A DNA stretch of 10,226 bases from an uncultured Prevotellaceae bacterium (GCA_900313845.1 OMTC01000051.1:1420-11645); one strand, 5' to 3'; shown: positions 1 to 7,094, counted from the first letter of the stretch. The notes: a model not told the origin generated them from the sequence alone. Program-made: numbers and translations.

Positions 1-2
1 CT

Positions 3-434
3 TCCGACCACGACACCATCAACTGGTTGCGCCATAACTCTCGTACTTATATCTTCTCGGCTTCCAACACTCCTGCAGCCACTGCTGCTGCACTCGAGGC
101 ACTCCATATTATCAAGAGTGAGCCAGAGCGTCAGGAAAACCTTTGGAAGATTACGAACTATGCACTGAAGCAATTCAAGGAGGCAGGTTTTGAAATTGGC
201 GAAACAGAGAGTCCTATCATTCCTCTTTATGTGCGCGATGCTGCTAAGACCTTCGAAGTGACTCGCTTGGCATTCGACAGAGGCGTGTTTATCAACCCTG
301 TGATTCCACCAGCATGTGCTCCACAAGACACACTCGTTCGCGTGGCACTGATGGCTACTCACACAAAGGAACAGGTTGACACTTGTGTTTCAGCCCTCGT
401 TGATAGTTTCAAAGAACTTGGTATTCTGAAATAA
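3..434 (+). CDS. spt: Serine palmitoyltransferase, C-terminal part (partial at left edge)
   Basis: Only the last 143 residues are present; the reading frame is open to the window edge, so the true start lies outside and the TTG at 27 is not the start. The enzyme is a PLP-dependent alpha-oxoamine synthase that condenses serine with a long-chain acyl-CoA, the first step of sphingolipid synthesis, in the cytoplasm. The recognisable part is the fold-type I small domain with the segments NWLRHNSRTYIFSASNTPAA, ALEALHIIKSEPER, ESPIIPLYVRD and INPVIPPACAPQDTLVR, which resemble my memory of Bacteroides serine palmitoyltransferase. The PLP-binding lysine would lie upstream and cannot be checked. Glycine C-acetyltransferase (Kbl) and 8-amino-7-oxononanoate synthase are close relatives and remain possible. 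The gene ends at TAA and is followed by two hairpin terminators, so it is probably the last gene of its transcript. Confidence 0.82.
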   Translation, partial: SDHDTINWLRHNSRTYIFSASNTPAATAAALEALHIIKSEPERQENLWKITNYALKQFKEAGFEIGETESPIIPLYVRDAAKTFEVTRLAFDRGVFINPVIPPACAPQDTLVRVALMATHTKEQVDTCVSALVDSFKELGILK

Positions 435-478
435 CCATGATGAAGCTTCAATCACATACTTATTTTTAAACTCAAAAG

Positions 479-527
479 CTCTGCTAACTCAACAGCCTTC
501 ATTCACAGTTGAGTTAGCAGAGTTTAC
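479..527 (+). terminator. Rho-independent terminator downstream of spt
   Basis: A perfect 15-bp inverted repeat (479-493 with 508-522, arm CTCTGCTAACTCAAC) encloses a 14-nt loop and is followed by a short T-rich stretch (TTTACTTTTAA). It begins 44 bp after the spt stop codon. The T-tract is interrupted, so termination strength is uncertain. Confidence 0.65.
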
Positions 528-533
528 TTTTAA

Positions 534-566
534 TGAAAGCCCCAAGTGGGCTCTCATTGTTTTTAT
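534..566 (+). terminator. Second hairpin terminator downstream of spt
   Basis: A 9-bp stem with one mismatch (534-542 with 548-556) and a 5-nt loop is followed directly by TTGTTTTTAT. It has a stronger T-tract than the hairpin just upstream and forms a tandem terminator with it, which would insulate glmS from spt transcription. Confidence 0.6.
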
Positions 567-585
567 ACACAAACTCAAAAATTTC

Positions 586-613
586 GTTTAACGTTTAAAG
601 TTTAACGTTTAAA
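586..613 (+). repeat. Heptamer tandem repeat upstream of glmS
   Basis: Four consecutive 7-nt units alternate GTTTAAC, GTTTAAA, GTTTAAC, GTTTAAA, giving an exact 14-nt tandem duplication (586-599 and 600-613). It lies in the 246-bp spt-glmS spacer. The same spacer carries the word AAACTCAAAA at 468-477, 571-580 and 660-669, and a related AACTCAAAA copy at 637-645. No clear TAnnTTTG promoter element was found here, so the glmS promoter remains unassigned. The rest of 567-680 is AT-rich filler with no gene. Confidence 0.7.
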
Positions 614-680
614 GTAATAAGATATTTTTCCGCGATAACTCAAAAACTCAACAACTTAAAAACTCAAAAACTTATTATTT

Positions 681-2528
681 ATGTGCGGTATAGTTGGATA
701 TATTGGAAAGCGCAATGCTTACCCTGTTCTCATCAAGGGACTTAAGAGATTGGAATACAGAGGTTATGATAGTGCTGGTGTGGCACTTATCACCGAAAAA
801 GGAGACCTGCAAGTTTACAAAACAAAAGGCAAGGTAGCAGACCTTGAAGCCTATGTCGAAGACAAGGACATTAGTGGAACTGTAGGTATCGCTCACACAC
901 GCTGGGCAACTCATGGAGAGCCAAACTCCACCAATGCCCATCCTCACATCTCCAATTCAGGAAATCTTGCCATCATCCACAACGGCATCATCGAAAATTA
1001 TGCTACGCTGAAGGAGGGACTCATGGCAAAAGGTGTGGAATTCAAAAGCCACACAGATACTGAAGTGATTGTTCAACTTATCGAATACATTCGCCTGAAG
1101 CGTCATACCGACTTGCTCACCGCAGTACGTATGGCTCTTCATCAGGTGATTGGAGCGTATGCCATTGCGTTGCTTGACAAGAACAATCCAGACGAAATCA
1201 TCGCTGCCCGCAAGAGTAGTCCACTCGTTGTGGGAATTGGCAAGGACGAATTCTTCTTGGGTTCCGACGCCTCCCCTATCATTGAATACACCAACAAGGT
1301 GGTTTATTTGGAGGACAAGGACATCGCTGTCATCAACCGCAAAACAGGAGATGTTGATTTCGTTAATATCAACAATGAAAAGATGGATCACGAGGTGAAA
1401 CAAATCGACCTCAACCTCGACCAGATAGAAAAAGGCGGATTCCCTCATTTCATGCTGAAAGAGATTTTCGAACAGCCTAAATGTTTGACCGACTGCATGC
1501 GTGGACGCGTGAATGTGGAAGCCAACAACGTGGTGCTTTCAGCAGTCATCGACCATGGTGAGAAAATCATCAATGCTCGACGCATCATCATCGTGGCTTG
1601 CGGAACGAGCTGGCATGCATCTCTCATCGGCAAGCAACTCATTGAAGGTATTTGTCGAATCCCTGTCGAAGTGGAATATGCCTCTGAATTCCGCTACAGC
1701 AATCCTGTGATTGACTCGAGCGATGTGGTCATTGCCATTTCCCAGTCGGGAGAAACTGCCGACACGTTGGCTGCCGTTCAGTTGGCAAAAGAACGTGGTT
1801 CGTTCATCTACGGCATTTGCAACGCCATCGGTTCATCTATTCCTCGTGCAACCGATACGGGTTCTTATATCCACGTAGGTCCAGAAATCGGTGTGGCTTC
1901 CACCAAAGCTTTCACAGGTCAAGTCACAGTCCTCACCATGCTGGCTCTCGCCATTGGAAAGGCACGTGGCACCATCGCACATGAGGACTACATCCAATTG
2001 GTTCAGGAACTGAACTCTATTCCTGAAAAGATGAAGAAAGTGCTCGAACTGAACGATCGCATTCGTGACATTTCCCGTGTCTTCACCTACGCTCACAATT
2101 TCCTCTACTTGGGTCGTGGCTATAACTACCCTGTAGCATTGGAAGGTGCGCTGAAACTGAAGGAAATCAGCTATATCCATGCAGAAGGTTATCCAGCAGC
2201 CGAAATGAAGCACGGACCTATCGCCCTGATCGACGAGGAAATGCCTGTTGTTGTCGTTGCTACCCACAACCAACTTTATGACAAGTTGATGAGCAACATT
2301 CAGGAAATCAAGGCACGCAAGGGTCGCGTCATCGCTATCGTTACAGAAGGTGATGAAAAGGTGAAGAACCTTGCAGATGAATACATCGAATTGCCACAAA
2401 CCCTCGAATGTTTGGAGCCACTGCTTGCAACCATTCCTCTCCAACTCTTGGCATACCACATTGCCATTTGCAAGGGTAAGGACGTTGACCAGCCACGCAA
2501 CTTGGCTAAGTCAGTCACCGTGGAATAA
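681..2528 (+). CDS. glmS: Glutamine--fructose-6-phosphate aminotransferase (isomerizing)
   Basis: This complete 615-residue enzyme makes glucosamine-6-phosphate from fructose-6-phosphate and glutamine, the entry step to UDP-GlcNAc for peptidoglycan and lipid A. It acts in the cytoplasm. It starts MCGIVGYIG, so after Met removal Cys2 is the N-terminal glutaminase nucleophile; this fixes the start codon at 681. The class II glutaminase domain spans about 2-235, with HTRWATHG at 72-79 and HNGIIENY at 100-107. Two SIS sugar-isomerase domains follow, about 290-420 (CGTSWHA 307-313, SQSGET 354-359, STKAF 407-411) and 460-600. The expected isomerase residues are present: Glu495 in LKLKEISYIHAE, His511 in KHGP and Lys610 in the C-terminal NLAKSVTVE. 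The length is normal for the family. A tandem terminator separates it from spt, and the next promoter begins 17 bp after its stop, so it is probably monocistronic. Confidence 0.98.
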   Translation: MCGIVGYIGKRNAYPVLIKGLKRLEYRGYDSAGVALITEKGDLQVYKTKGKVADLEAYVEDKDISGTVGIAHTRWATHGEPNSTNAHPHISNSGNLAIIHNGIIENYATLKEGLMAKGVEFKSHTDTEVIVQLIEYIRLKRHTDLLTAVRMALHQVIGAYAIALLDKNNPDEIIAARKSSPLVVGIGKDEFFLGSDASPIIEYTNKVVYLEDKDIAVINRKTGDVDFVNINNEKMDHEVKQIDLNLDQIEKGGFPHFMLKEIFEQPKCLTDCMRGRVNVEANNVVLSAVIDHGEKIINARRIIIVACGTSWHASLIGKQLIEGICRIPVEVEYASEFRYSNPVIDSSDVVIAISQSGETADTLAAVQLAKERGSFIYGICNAIGSSIPRATDTGSYIHVGPEIGVASTKAFTGQVTVLTMLALAIGKARGTIAHEDYIQLVQELNSIPEKMKKVLELNDRIRDISRVFTYAHNFLYLGRGYNYPVALEGALKLKEISYIHAEGYPAAEMKHGPIALIDEEMPVVVVATHNQLYDKLMSNIQEIKARKGRVIAIVTEGDEKVKNLADEYIELPQTLECLEPLLATIPLQLLAYHIAICKGKDVDQPRNLAKSVTVE

Positions 2529-2545
2529 GCATAAAAGCATTAAAG

Positions 2546-2577
2546 TTTGGGTACAAAGGAAAAAATTCGTAACTTTG
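2546..2577 (+). promoter_or_regulatory. Bacteroidetes-type promoter of the PCMD/beta-barrel operon
   Basis: TTTG at 2546-2549 and TAACTTTG at 2570-2577 are separated by 20 bp, matching the Bacteroidetes -33/-7 consensus TTTG-N19-21-TAnnTTTG. Transcription should start near 2583, giving a leader of about 35 nt before the ATG at 2617. Both boxes lie in the arms of a perfect inverted repeat, described separately. Confidence 0.72.
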
Positions 2578-2584
2578 TACCCAA
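2547..2584. repeat. 12-bp perfect inverted repeat overlapping the promoter (possible operator)
   Basis: TTGGGTACAAAG at 2547-2558 and CTTTGTACCCAA at 2573-2584 are exact reverse complements with a 14-bp spacer. The left arm includes the last three bases of the -33 box and the right arm includes CTTTG of the -7 box. It could be a binding site for a dimeric regulator or a hairpin ending glmS transcription. No T-tract follows, which argues against an ordinary terminator. Confidence 0.6.
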
Positions 2585-2616
2585 TATAAATATAAACCAT
2601 ACTATTCATTTTTTTT

Positions 2617-3810
2617 ATGAGAAAAAAATCTCTGGGCAGGGATTCTCTTCTGCCCTTCTTTTTTGTGTTTTTCATGGGAAACTTGATGACATCGTGCATC
2701 AAGCAAGAAGAGCTGAATGCAGAGTGCGACATTGAGTCTGCATACGTCCACACGACAAAATTCAGCGACCTGTTTTTTACAGAAAACGACACGATTGTAA
2801 ATGTAATCTCCACATCCAACAACGTTGTTTTCTTAGTGAGAAGAACCGCAGACCTCACTGCACTGAGTCCTAAATTCAATCTCACAAAAGGGGCAACCAT
2901 TTCTCCTGAGAGTGGTTCCACCCACGATTTCAGTCATGGACCCGTCGTTTACACAGTGACATCGGAAGATGGACAGTGGAAACGTCAGTATAACGTGCAG
3001 TTCAAGGTCAATCCTAACTTGATGGACTTTGATTTTGAAAACTACATTCTCGAGAAGTCCAAATATGTGTCAGAAAAAGAAGACTATGGCTTCTACTACA
3101 AATGGCACGAGATTGACAGCGAAGGTAAGGCTATGGAATATTGGGACACAGGAAATTCAGGATTCACCCTCAGCAACTATTCGGCAAAGGCTGATGAATA
3201 TCCATCGGTGATGATTCCTGACGGTTACGAAGGAGCTGGTGTGAAGCTCACCACTCGCACTACTGGAACCCTGGGAAAAACGTTCAAAAAACCTATTGCA
3301 GCAGGCAACTTGTTCATTGGAGAGTTTGATGTCATGCAGTCTATGACCAACACGCTCAAGACAACGAAGTTTGGAAGACCATTCGACAAAAAGCCAATGA
3401 AGTTGACCGGATACTACAAGTATAAGCCGGGCGAAGTATTCACCGACAAGGATTTCAATACTGTTGAAAACAGAACCGATAGCGGTTCCATCTACTCAGT
3501 TTTCTATCGCAATGAAGTCAAAGCTGGCGACCACATGGAAAAGATTTTGCTTTATGGCGACGATGTGCAAACCAATCCGCAGATTGTTGCTCTTGCCAAA
3601 TTCGACGACCTGAAGCCAACGGACGAGTGGACTTATTTCGAGCTTGAGTACAAGTACCGTCAGGGCGTTGACGATGAAATTCTCAACAAATTGGGATATA
3701 ACCTCACAGTCGTTTTCTCTTCGAGCAGAAGCGGAGACACTTTCGAAGGTGCAGTAGGAAGCACACTTTACATTGACAAAGTTCGTATTATTTGTGACAC
3801 AACAGAATAG
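2617..3810 (+). CDS. PCMD domain-containing lipoprotein, probably surface-exposed
   Basis: This 397-residue protein looks like a Bacteroidetes lipoprotein. A basic N-terminus (MRKK) and hydrophobic stretch 11-24 lead to the lipobox-like LMTSC with Cys27 as the acylated residue. The following IKQEE resembles the acidic lipoprotein export signal described in Bacteroidetes, so display on the outer face of the outer membrane is inferred. Residues about 35-133 look like a beta-sandwich/Ig-like domain. Residues about 138-394 resemble the PCMD family (putative carbohydrate metabolism domain, PF13201), from DFDFENY to the C-terminal LYIDKVRI, with a central GYYKYKPG. Most PCMD proteins are uncharacterised; glycan binding is an inference from family name and fold. 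The gene is the first of a two-gene operon, 4 bp ahead of a beta-barrel gene, which suggests both act at the outer membrane. Confidence 0.82.
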   Translation: MRKKSLGRDSLLPFFFVFFMGNLMTSCIKQEELNAECDIESAYVHTTKFSDLFFTENDTIVNVISTSNNVVFLVRRTADLTALSPKFNLTKGATISPESGSTHDFSHGPVVYTVTSEDGQWKRQYNVQFKVNPNLMDFDFENYILEKSKYVSEKEDYGFYYKWHEIDSEGKAMEYWDTGNSGFTLSNYSAKADEYPSVMIPDGYEGAGVKLTTRTTGTLGKTFKKPIAAGNLFIGEFDVMQSMTNTLKTTKFGRPFDKKPMKLTGYYKYKPGEVFTDKDFNTVENRTDSGSIYSVFYRNEVKAGDHMEKILLYGDDVQTNPQIVALAKFDDLKPTDEWTYFELEYKYRQGVDDEILNKLGYNLTVVFSSSRSGDTFEGAVGSTLYIDKVRIICDTTE

Positions 3811-3814
3811 AAAA

Positions 3815-4564
3815 ATGAAAAAGATTATATTTACATCTCTGCTGATCCTCTCCTCAGCCTCATGCTGGAGCCAGAGTTTTTTTAACGATATCAAAGTGTC
3901 AGCACGTGCTGGTTACAACGTTGGAGGCACACAGCCAGTAGGATTGCCAGCAAGCATTCGCAAGCTCAACAGTTATACCGTCAAGTCGAACTACGTCATT
4001 GGTGTCGATGCCGAAAAGCCTATCAGTTCGAAATGGGGCGTCATGTTGGGACTTCGATTCGAGAACAAGGGTATGGAAATTGATGCCACCGTCAAGAAAT
4101 ACTATATGGAAATCGTGAAAGGTGGTGACTCCATGAAAGGTTATTTCTACGGAGACAATTTCACACGCGTGAAGCAATGGATGCTGACAGTGCCTGTTCA
4201 GGCAGCCTTCAATCCAAGCGACAGAGTCCGACTCAAGTTTGGTCCTTACGTTTCGTTCCTCATAGCCAAGGATTTCAGCGGATATGCTTACGATGGCTAT
4301 CTTCGCGGAAACACTCCTGTTGGTCCAAAAGTGGACTTGGGACACGAGGATAACACACGAGGCAACTACGGCTTCCAAGACGACATGCGTAAATTCCATG
4401 TTGGTTTGAATTTGGGTGTCGATGTGAAGGTTTACAAGCAGTTGGGTGTATTTGCCGATTTGGCATGGGGACTCAACGGCATCTTCAAGAAAGACTTCAA
4501 GACCGTTGAACAAACCCTCTACCCTATCTATGCCACTTTAGGTATTGTTTACCAAATCAAGTAA
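3815..4564 (+). CDS. Outer-membrane beta-barrel (porin-like) protein
   Basis: A 249-residue protein beginning MKKIIFTSLLILSSASCWSQ, a clear Sec signal peptide with probable cleavage near residue 19-20. I chose the ATG at 3815 rather than the in-frame ATG at 3773, because 3815 places the signal peptide at the N-terminus and lies 4 bp after the preceding stop codon. The mature part has alternating polar and hydrophobic strands rich in Gly and aromatic residues (KVSARAGYNVGG, WGVMLGLRFENKGMEI, VRLKFGPYVSFLIA, LGVFADLAWGLNG, YATLGIVYQIK). This is the pattern of the 8-10-stranded OMP_b-brl families of Bacteroidetes. Cys17 lies in SASC, which is a poor lipobox, so signal peptidase I is more likely. 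The exact function is unknown. The tight spacing implies co-transcription and perhaps partnership with the upstream PCMD lipoprotein. Confidence 0.82.
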   Translation: MKKIIFTSLLILSSASCWSQSFFNDIKVSARAGYNVGGTQPVGLPASIRKLNSYTVKSNYVIGVDAEKPISSKWGVMLGLRFENKGMEIDATVKKYYMEIVKGGDSMKGYFYGDNFTRVKQWMLTVPVQAAFNPSDRVRLKFGPYVSFLIAKDFSGYAYDGYLRGNTPVGPKVDLGHEDNTRGNYGFQDDMRKFHVGLNLGVDVKVYKQLGVFADLAWGLNGIFKKDFKTVEQTLYPIYATLGIVYQIK

Positions 4565-4596
4565 TCATTAAAAAACAACTTGGGATGATTTTATAA

Positions 4597-4704
4597 AGGA
4601 AAGAAATTAGAATAATTAGAATAATTACTCCAAAAATTGGTGTTGTTTTTAAAAAAACATATTATTTCTGATAAAATTATTCTAATTATTCTAATTTCTT
4701 TCCT
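4597..4704. repeat. Perfect 30-bp inverted repeat with 48-nt loop
   Basis: Positions 4597-4626 are the exact reverse complement of 4675-4704. The arms are very AT-rich and contain a 9-nt tandem word (AGAATAATT twice). The 48-nt interior holds smaller dyads (CCAAAAATTGG, GTTTTTAAAAAAAC). Complementarity stops sharply on both sides. No clear target-site duplication flanks the 108-bp unit. It lies between convergent genes, so it could be a bidirectional terminator, a MITE-like remnant or a stable RNA hairpin. Confidence 0.85.
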
Positions 4705-4730
4705 AAGACAATTGGCTAACACCGAGCTAA

Positions 4731-4764
4731 AAATCCGTTATATCTGTGTAATCTGTGGTGAAAA
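4731..4764. repeat. Degenerate intergenic repeat-like word
   Basis: AATCCGTTATATCTGTG followed by TAATCTGTGGTGAAAA resembles dispersed degenerate words (AATCCGTGTAATCTGTGG type) that I recall from Bacteroidetes spacers. Internally the word ATCTGTG occurs twice, spaced by 10 bp. This is recall plus pattern only; no other full copy exists in this window. Confidence 0.25.
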
Positions 4765-4794
4765 GAAAATAAGAGGAACCAACATCATAGTTTT

Positions 4795-4834
4795 AGCCCC
4801 GCCTACTTCCGTTGAGAAGCAGGCGGGGCTATTT
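4795..4834 (+). terminator. GC-rich hairpin terminator between convergent genes
   Basis: Arms 4795-4809 and 4816-4830 form a 15-bp stem with one internal mismatch around a 6-nt loop, with a core of AGCCCCGCCT/AGGCGGGGCT. ATTTAATT follows on the plus strand, so it should end the PCMD/beta-barrel transcript. On the minus strand the stem is followed by AAAACTATG rather than a U-run, so it is a weaker terminator for the xylanase gene, though the stem itself may still act. Confidence 0.68.
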
Positions 4835-4872
4835 AATTGTGAAGGATGAATCCTTCGAATCACACAAGTGAA

Positions 4873-7032
4873 TTACTTGAAGAGTTTCTGAGCCATCTGA
4901 TAGAGGCTACGACGCCAAGTGAGGAACTCGTGAGCAGTGCCTTCAGAGATGTAACCCTCAGCATTGAAGCCAGCAGCCTTCAGAGCATCAGCAGCAGCCT
5001 TGATACGGTCAGGACCTTCCTTGCTACCACAACTCAAGAAGATGTAGTCAACTTGATTCTTGTCCTTGATTTCCTCAGGCGTATAAACACCACCACTCAA
5101 CAAACCATAGTGGCCAAATGTCTCAGGACGAGCGAGCGTGATTGAGTGAGTTTCCATACCTCCCATCGAGAGTCCAGCCATAGCACGGAACTTCTTCTGA
5201 GCCTTTGTGCGGAAGTGGCTGTCAATGTAAGGAACGAGTTCGTCAACAAGAACCTTTTCGAAGTCCTGTGAAGCCCCATTGCGGTCGCCACCGAAACGAA
5301 TTTGGTTCGTGAGGCCGTAAGTCATCACCACGATGAATGGAAGAGCCTTGCCATCAGCAATCAGGTTGTCCATGATAATACCAGCCTTACCCTGAACAGG
5401 CCATGACGTTTCGTTCTCACCCCATCCATGCTGCAAGTAGAGCACAGGATAGCGCTGCTTCTTGTTCTTGTCGTAACCAGCAGGAGTATAAACGTAAGCA
5501 GGACGAAGTTGGTCACCACCCACCTTGCTTGGGAAGAGCACACGCTGGAGGTTGCCATGCTCAATGTCAGTACGCTCAGCATAGAAAGCACCATCGTGAG
5601 CAGGAACTTCTGTACCACCCTGCCAACGGCTACCACCATAGTAGAAATTAGAACCTGGGTCAACTACCGTAGCACCATCGATAGACATCGTGTAGTAATG
5701 GAAACCTTCATCCTCAGGCATGAGCGTAGTACCCATCCATGAACCGTCCTTCTGCTTCTTCAGCACCGTACCGCCCATGCCACCACCGTGACCAGCAGAG
5801 CAAATCACGTACTTAGCATCTGGAGCAATAACACGGAAACGAACATAACCCTGAGAGTTCACCTGTGGATATTCATAACCAGGCTGACAAGTCTCACATG
5901 GCTTGAAATCTTCCTTCACATTCTGTGGCTTATCAAACTGAGGGTCGAAATCACGAAGCACGCGATACAAGTTCTTTGGACGATAGTCGCGGTCGAAAGG
6001 CAGAGGATAGTTGTTAGCACCAAGCCAAGAATCACAGTCACTGAGGTTCCAGAAAGTCACACAGTCAACCTTGTCCTTATGATTGCGAAGCACGCGGAAG
6101 AAAGTAGAATACTGAGCCTCCTGCAAGAGTTTCATGTCGTTGGTGATATTCACACCCTCGTTACGGCTAAACTGCAACTGACCACCCATTTCCTGGTTCA
6201 CACGGATGTCGAGCTCTGTCACATGGATATGGTCCACGATTTCCGAATACTTTTGGAGAGCAGCTTCCATATCCTCCTCAGAAGGACCGTAGATGTTGTA
6301 GTGTCCCTGCATACCGATACCATCGATTGGCACACCAGCAGCCTTCATTTCCTTCACCATATTATAAATACGGTCGCGCTTCGCAGGGTCGCACTCATTG
6401 TAGTCGTTGTAGAAAAGCAATGCGTTAGGGTCAGCCTCGCGAGCAAACTCAAAAGCCTTGCGGATATATTCATCGTTGCCACAAATCTTAAAGAAAGTGG
6501 ATTCGCGCAAAGGCTGGCGAGCGAAACGGCCATCCACAATTGCCTCGTTGAACACGTCCCAGCAGTAAACCACATCCTTGTAGCGCTTCATCACAGTCTG
6601 GATATGCTCCTTCATACGAGCGAAGAGCACCTCTTTCTTCACGAGCTTCTTATTCTTGTCGTAGAACATCCAGTCGCACATCTGCGAGTGCCACATCAAG
6701 CAGTGACCGCGCAGCTTAATGCCGTTCTGGCGGCAGAAATCAGCAATCTTGTCAGCTCTTTCCCAAGTCCATTTGCCATCCTCAGGGTGCACCGAGATAG
6801 GCTTCATGTCGTTCTCAGCAGTGATGCTGTTGAACTCTTTCTTCACGATAGCAGACTGTTCAGCGTCAGTAATGTTGCGCTGATTCACAGCCACACCAAT
6901 CATGAAGTAATTCTTGTAAGAATCTTTCAGCGATTTGTTTGGATCAAGCTGCAACTGTTGACCACGGAACTGAGCACTTGCTGTCACCCCCATGAGCAAC
7001 AGACCAAGCACCATCATCAATTTTCTTTTCAT
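4873..7032 (-). CDS. xyn10D-fae1A: Bifunctional endo-1,4-beta-xylanase (GH10) / feruloyl esterase (CE1)
   Basis: A 719-residue secreted enzyme. The start at 7032 gives MKRKLMMVLGLLLMGVTASA, a type I signal peptide cleaved before Gln21. An earlier in-frame ATG (7158) would put 42 unrelated residues before it and cross the promoter. Residues about 35-365 are a GH10 TIM barrel cutting internal xylan bonds: WDVFNE with acid/base Glu163, HVTELD with nucleophile Glu273, plus GHCLMWHSQ and TFWNLSD. Residues about 385-480 look like an immunoglobulin-like linker domain of the kind found before such esterases. Residues about 500-719 are an alpha/beta-hydrolase CE1 esterase: LQHGWGENETSW, GLSMGG with nucleophile Ser622, and GTAHEFLTWRRSL with His701. 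The catalytic acid is less clear; Glu672 in CGSKEG sits where Asp is common. The architecture matches Prevotella Xyn10D-Fae1A, so the symbol is by analogy. It appears monocistronic. Confidence 0.94.
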   Translation of the reverse strand: MKRKLMMVLGLLLMGVTASAQFRGQQLQLDPNKSLKDSYKNYFMIGVAVNQRNITDAEQSAIVKKEFNSITAENDMKPISVHPEDGKWTWERADKIADFCRQNGIKLRGHCLMWHSQMCDWMFYDKNKKLVKKEVLFARMKEHIQTVMKRYKDVVYCWDVFNEAIVDGRFARQPLRESTFFKICGNDEYIRKAFEFAREADPNALLFYNDYNECDPAKRDRIYNMVKEMKAAGVPIDGIGMQGHYNIYGPSEEDMEAALQKYSEIVDHIHVTELDIRVNQEMGGQLQFSRNEGVNITNDMKLLQEAQYSTFFRVLRNHKDKVDCVTFWNLSDCDSWLGANNYPLPFDRDYRPKNLYRVLRDFDPQFDKPQNVKEDFKPCETCQPGYEYPQVNSQGYVRFRVIAPDAKYVICSAGHGGGMGGTVLKKQKDGSWMGTTLMPEDEGFHYYTMSIDGATVVDPGSNFYYGGSRWQGGTEVPAHDGAFYAERTDIEHGNLQRVLFPSKVGGDQLRPAYVYTPAGYDKNKKQRYPVLYLQHGWGENETSWPVQGKAGIIMDNLIADGKALPFIVVMTYGLTNQIRFGGDRNGASQDFEKVLVDELVPYIDSHFRTKAQKKFRAMAGLSMGGMETHSITLARPETFGHYGLLSGGVYTPEEIKDKNQVDYIFLSCGSKEGPDRIKAAADALKAAGFNAEGYISEGTAHEFLTWRRSLYQMAQKLFK

Positions 7033-7086
7033 AATAACAGTTATAATTAATAGGTGAATAATTGGAGTCATCAATTTGTAACGATG

Positions 7087-7094
7087 CAAAGATA
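7087..7094 (-). promoter_or_regulatory. -7 element of the xylanase/esterase promoter
   Basis: The minus strand reads TATCTTTG here, an exact TAnnTTTG match, about 55 bp upstream of the ATG at 7032. No TTTG was found at the expected 19-21 bp spacing upstream, so the -33 box is poor. That would fit a gene needing an activator, but this is inference. Confidence 0.45.

Noticed and set aside
435..680. glmS ribozyme/riboswitch upstream of glmS
   Set aside because: The spacer holds two terminators and AT-rich repeats. No glmS ribozyme-like pairing or core was seen, and the element is known mainly from Firmicutes.
1833..2459. 208-codon open frame on the minus strand inside glmS
   Set aside because: Fully contained in a confident glmS gene in the opposite strand, with no recognisable motif or promoter.
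3899..4513. 204-codon open frame on the minus strand
   Set aside because: Antisense to the beta-barrel gene, which has a signal peptide and proper operon spacing.
4597..4704. CRISPR or insertion sequence
   Set aside because: There is one inverted pair and no series of spaced direct repeats, and the 48-nt interior is far too short for a transposase.
4637..4849. 70-codon plus-strand open frame in the convergent spacer
   Set aside because: It runs through the inverted repeat and the terminator hairpin, and its content is explained by those non-coding structures. No promoter element precedes it.
5788..7050. 420-codon open frame on the plus strand
   Set aside because: It is antisense to the xylanase/esterase gene, whose domains and catalytic motifs are unmistakable. 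The predicted peptide is His/Leu/Val-rich low-information sequence typical of an antisense shadow.
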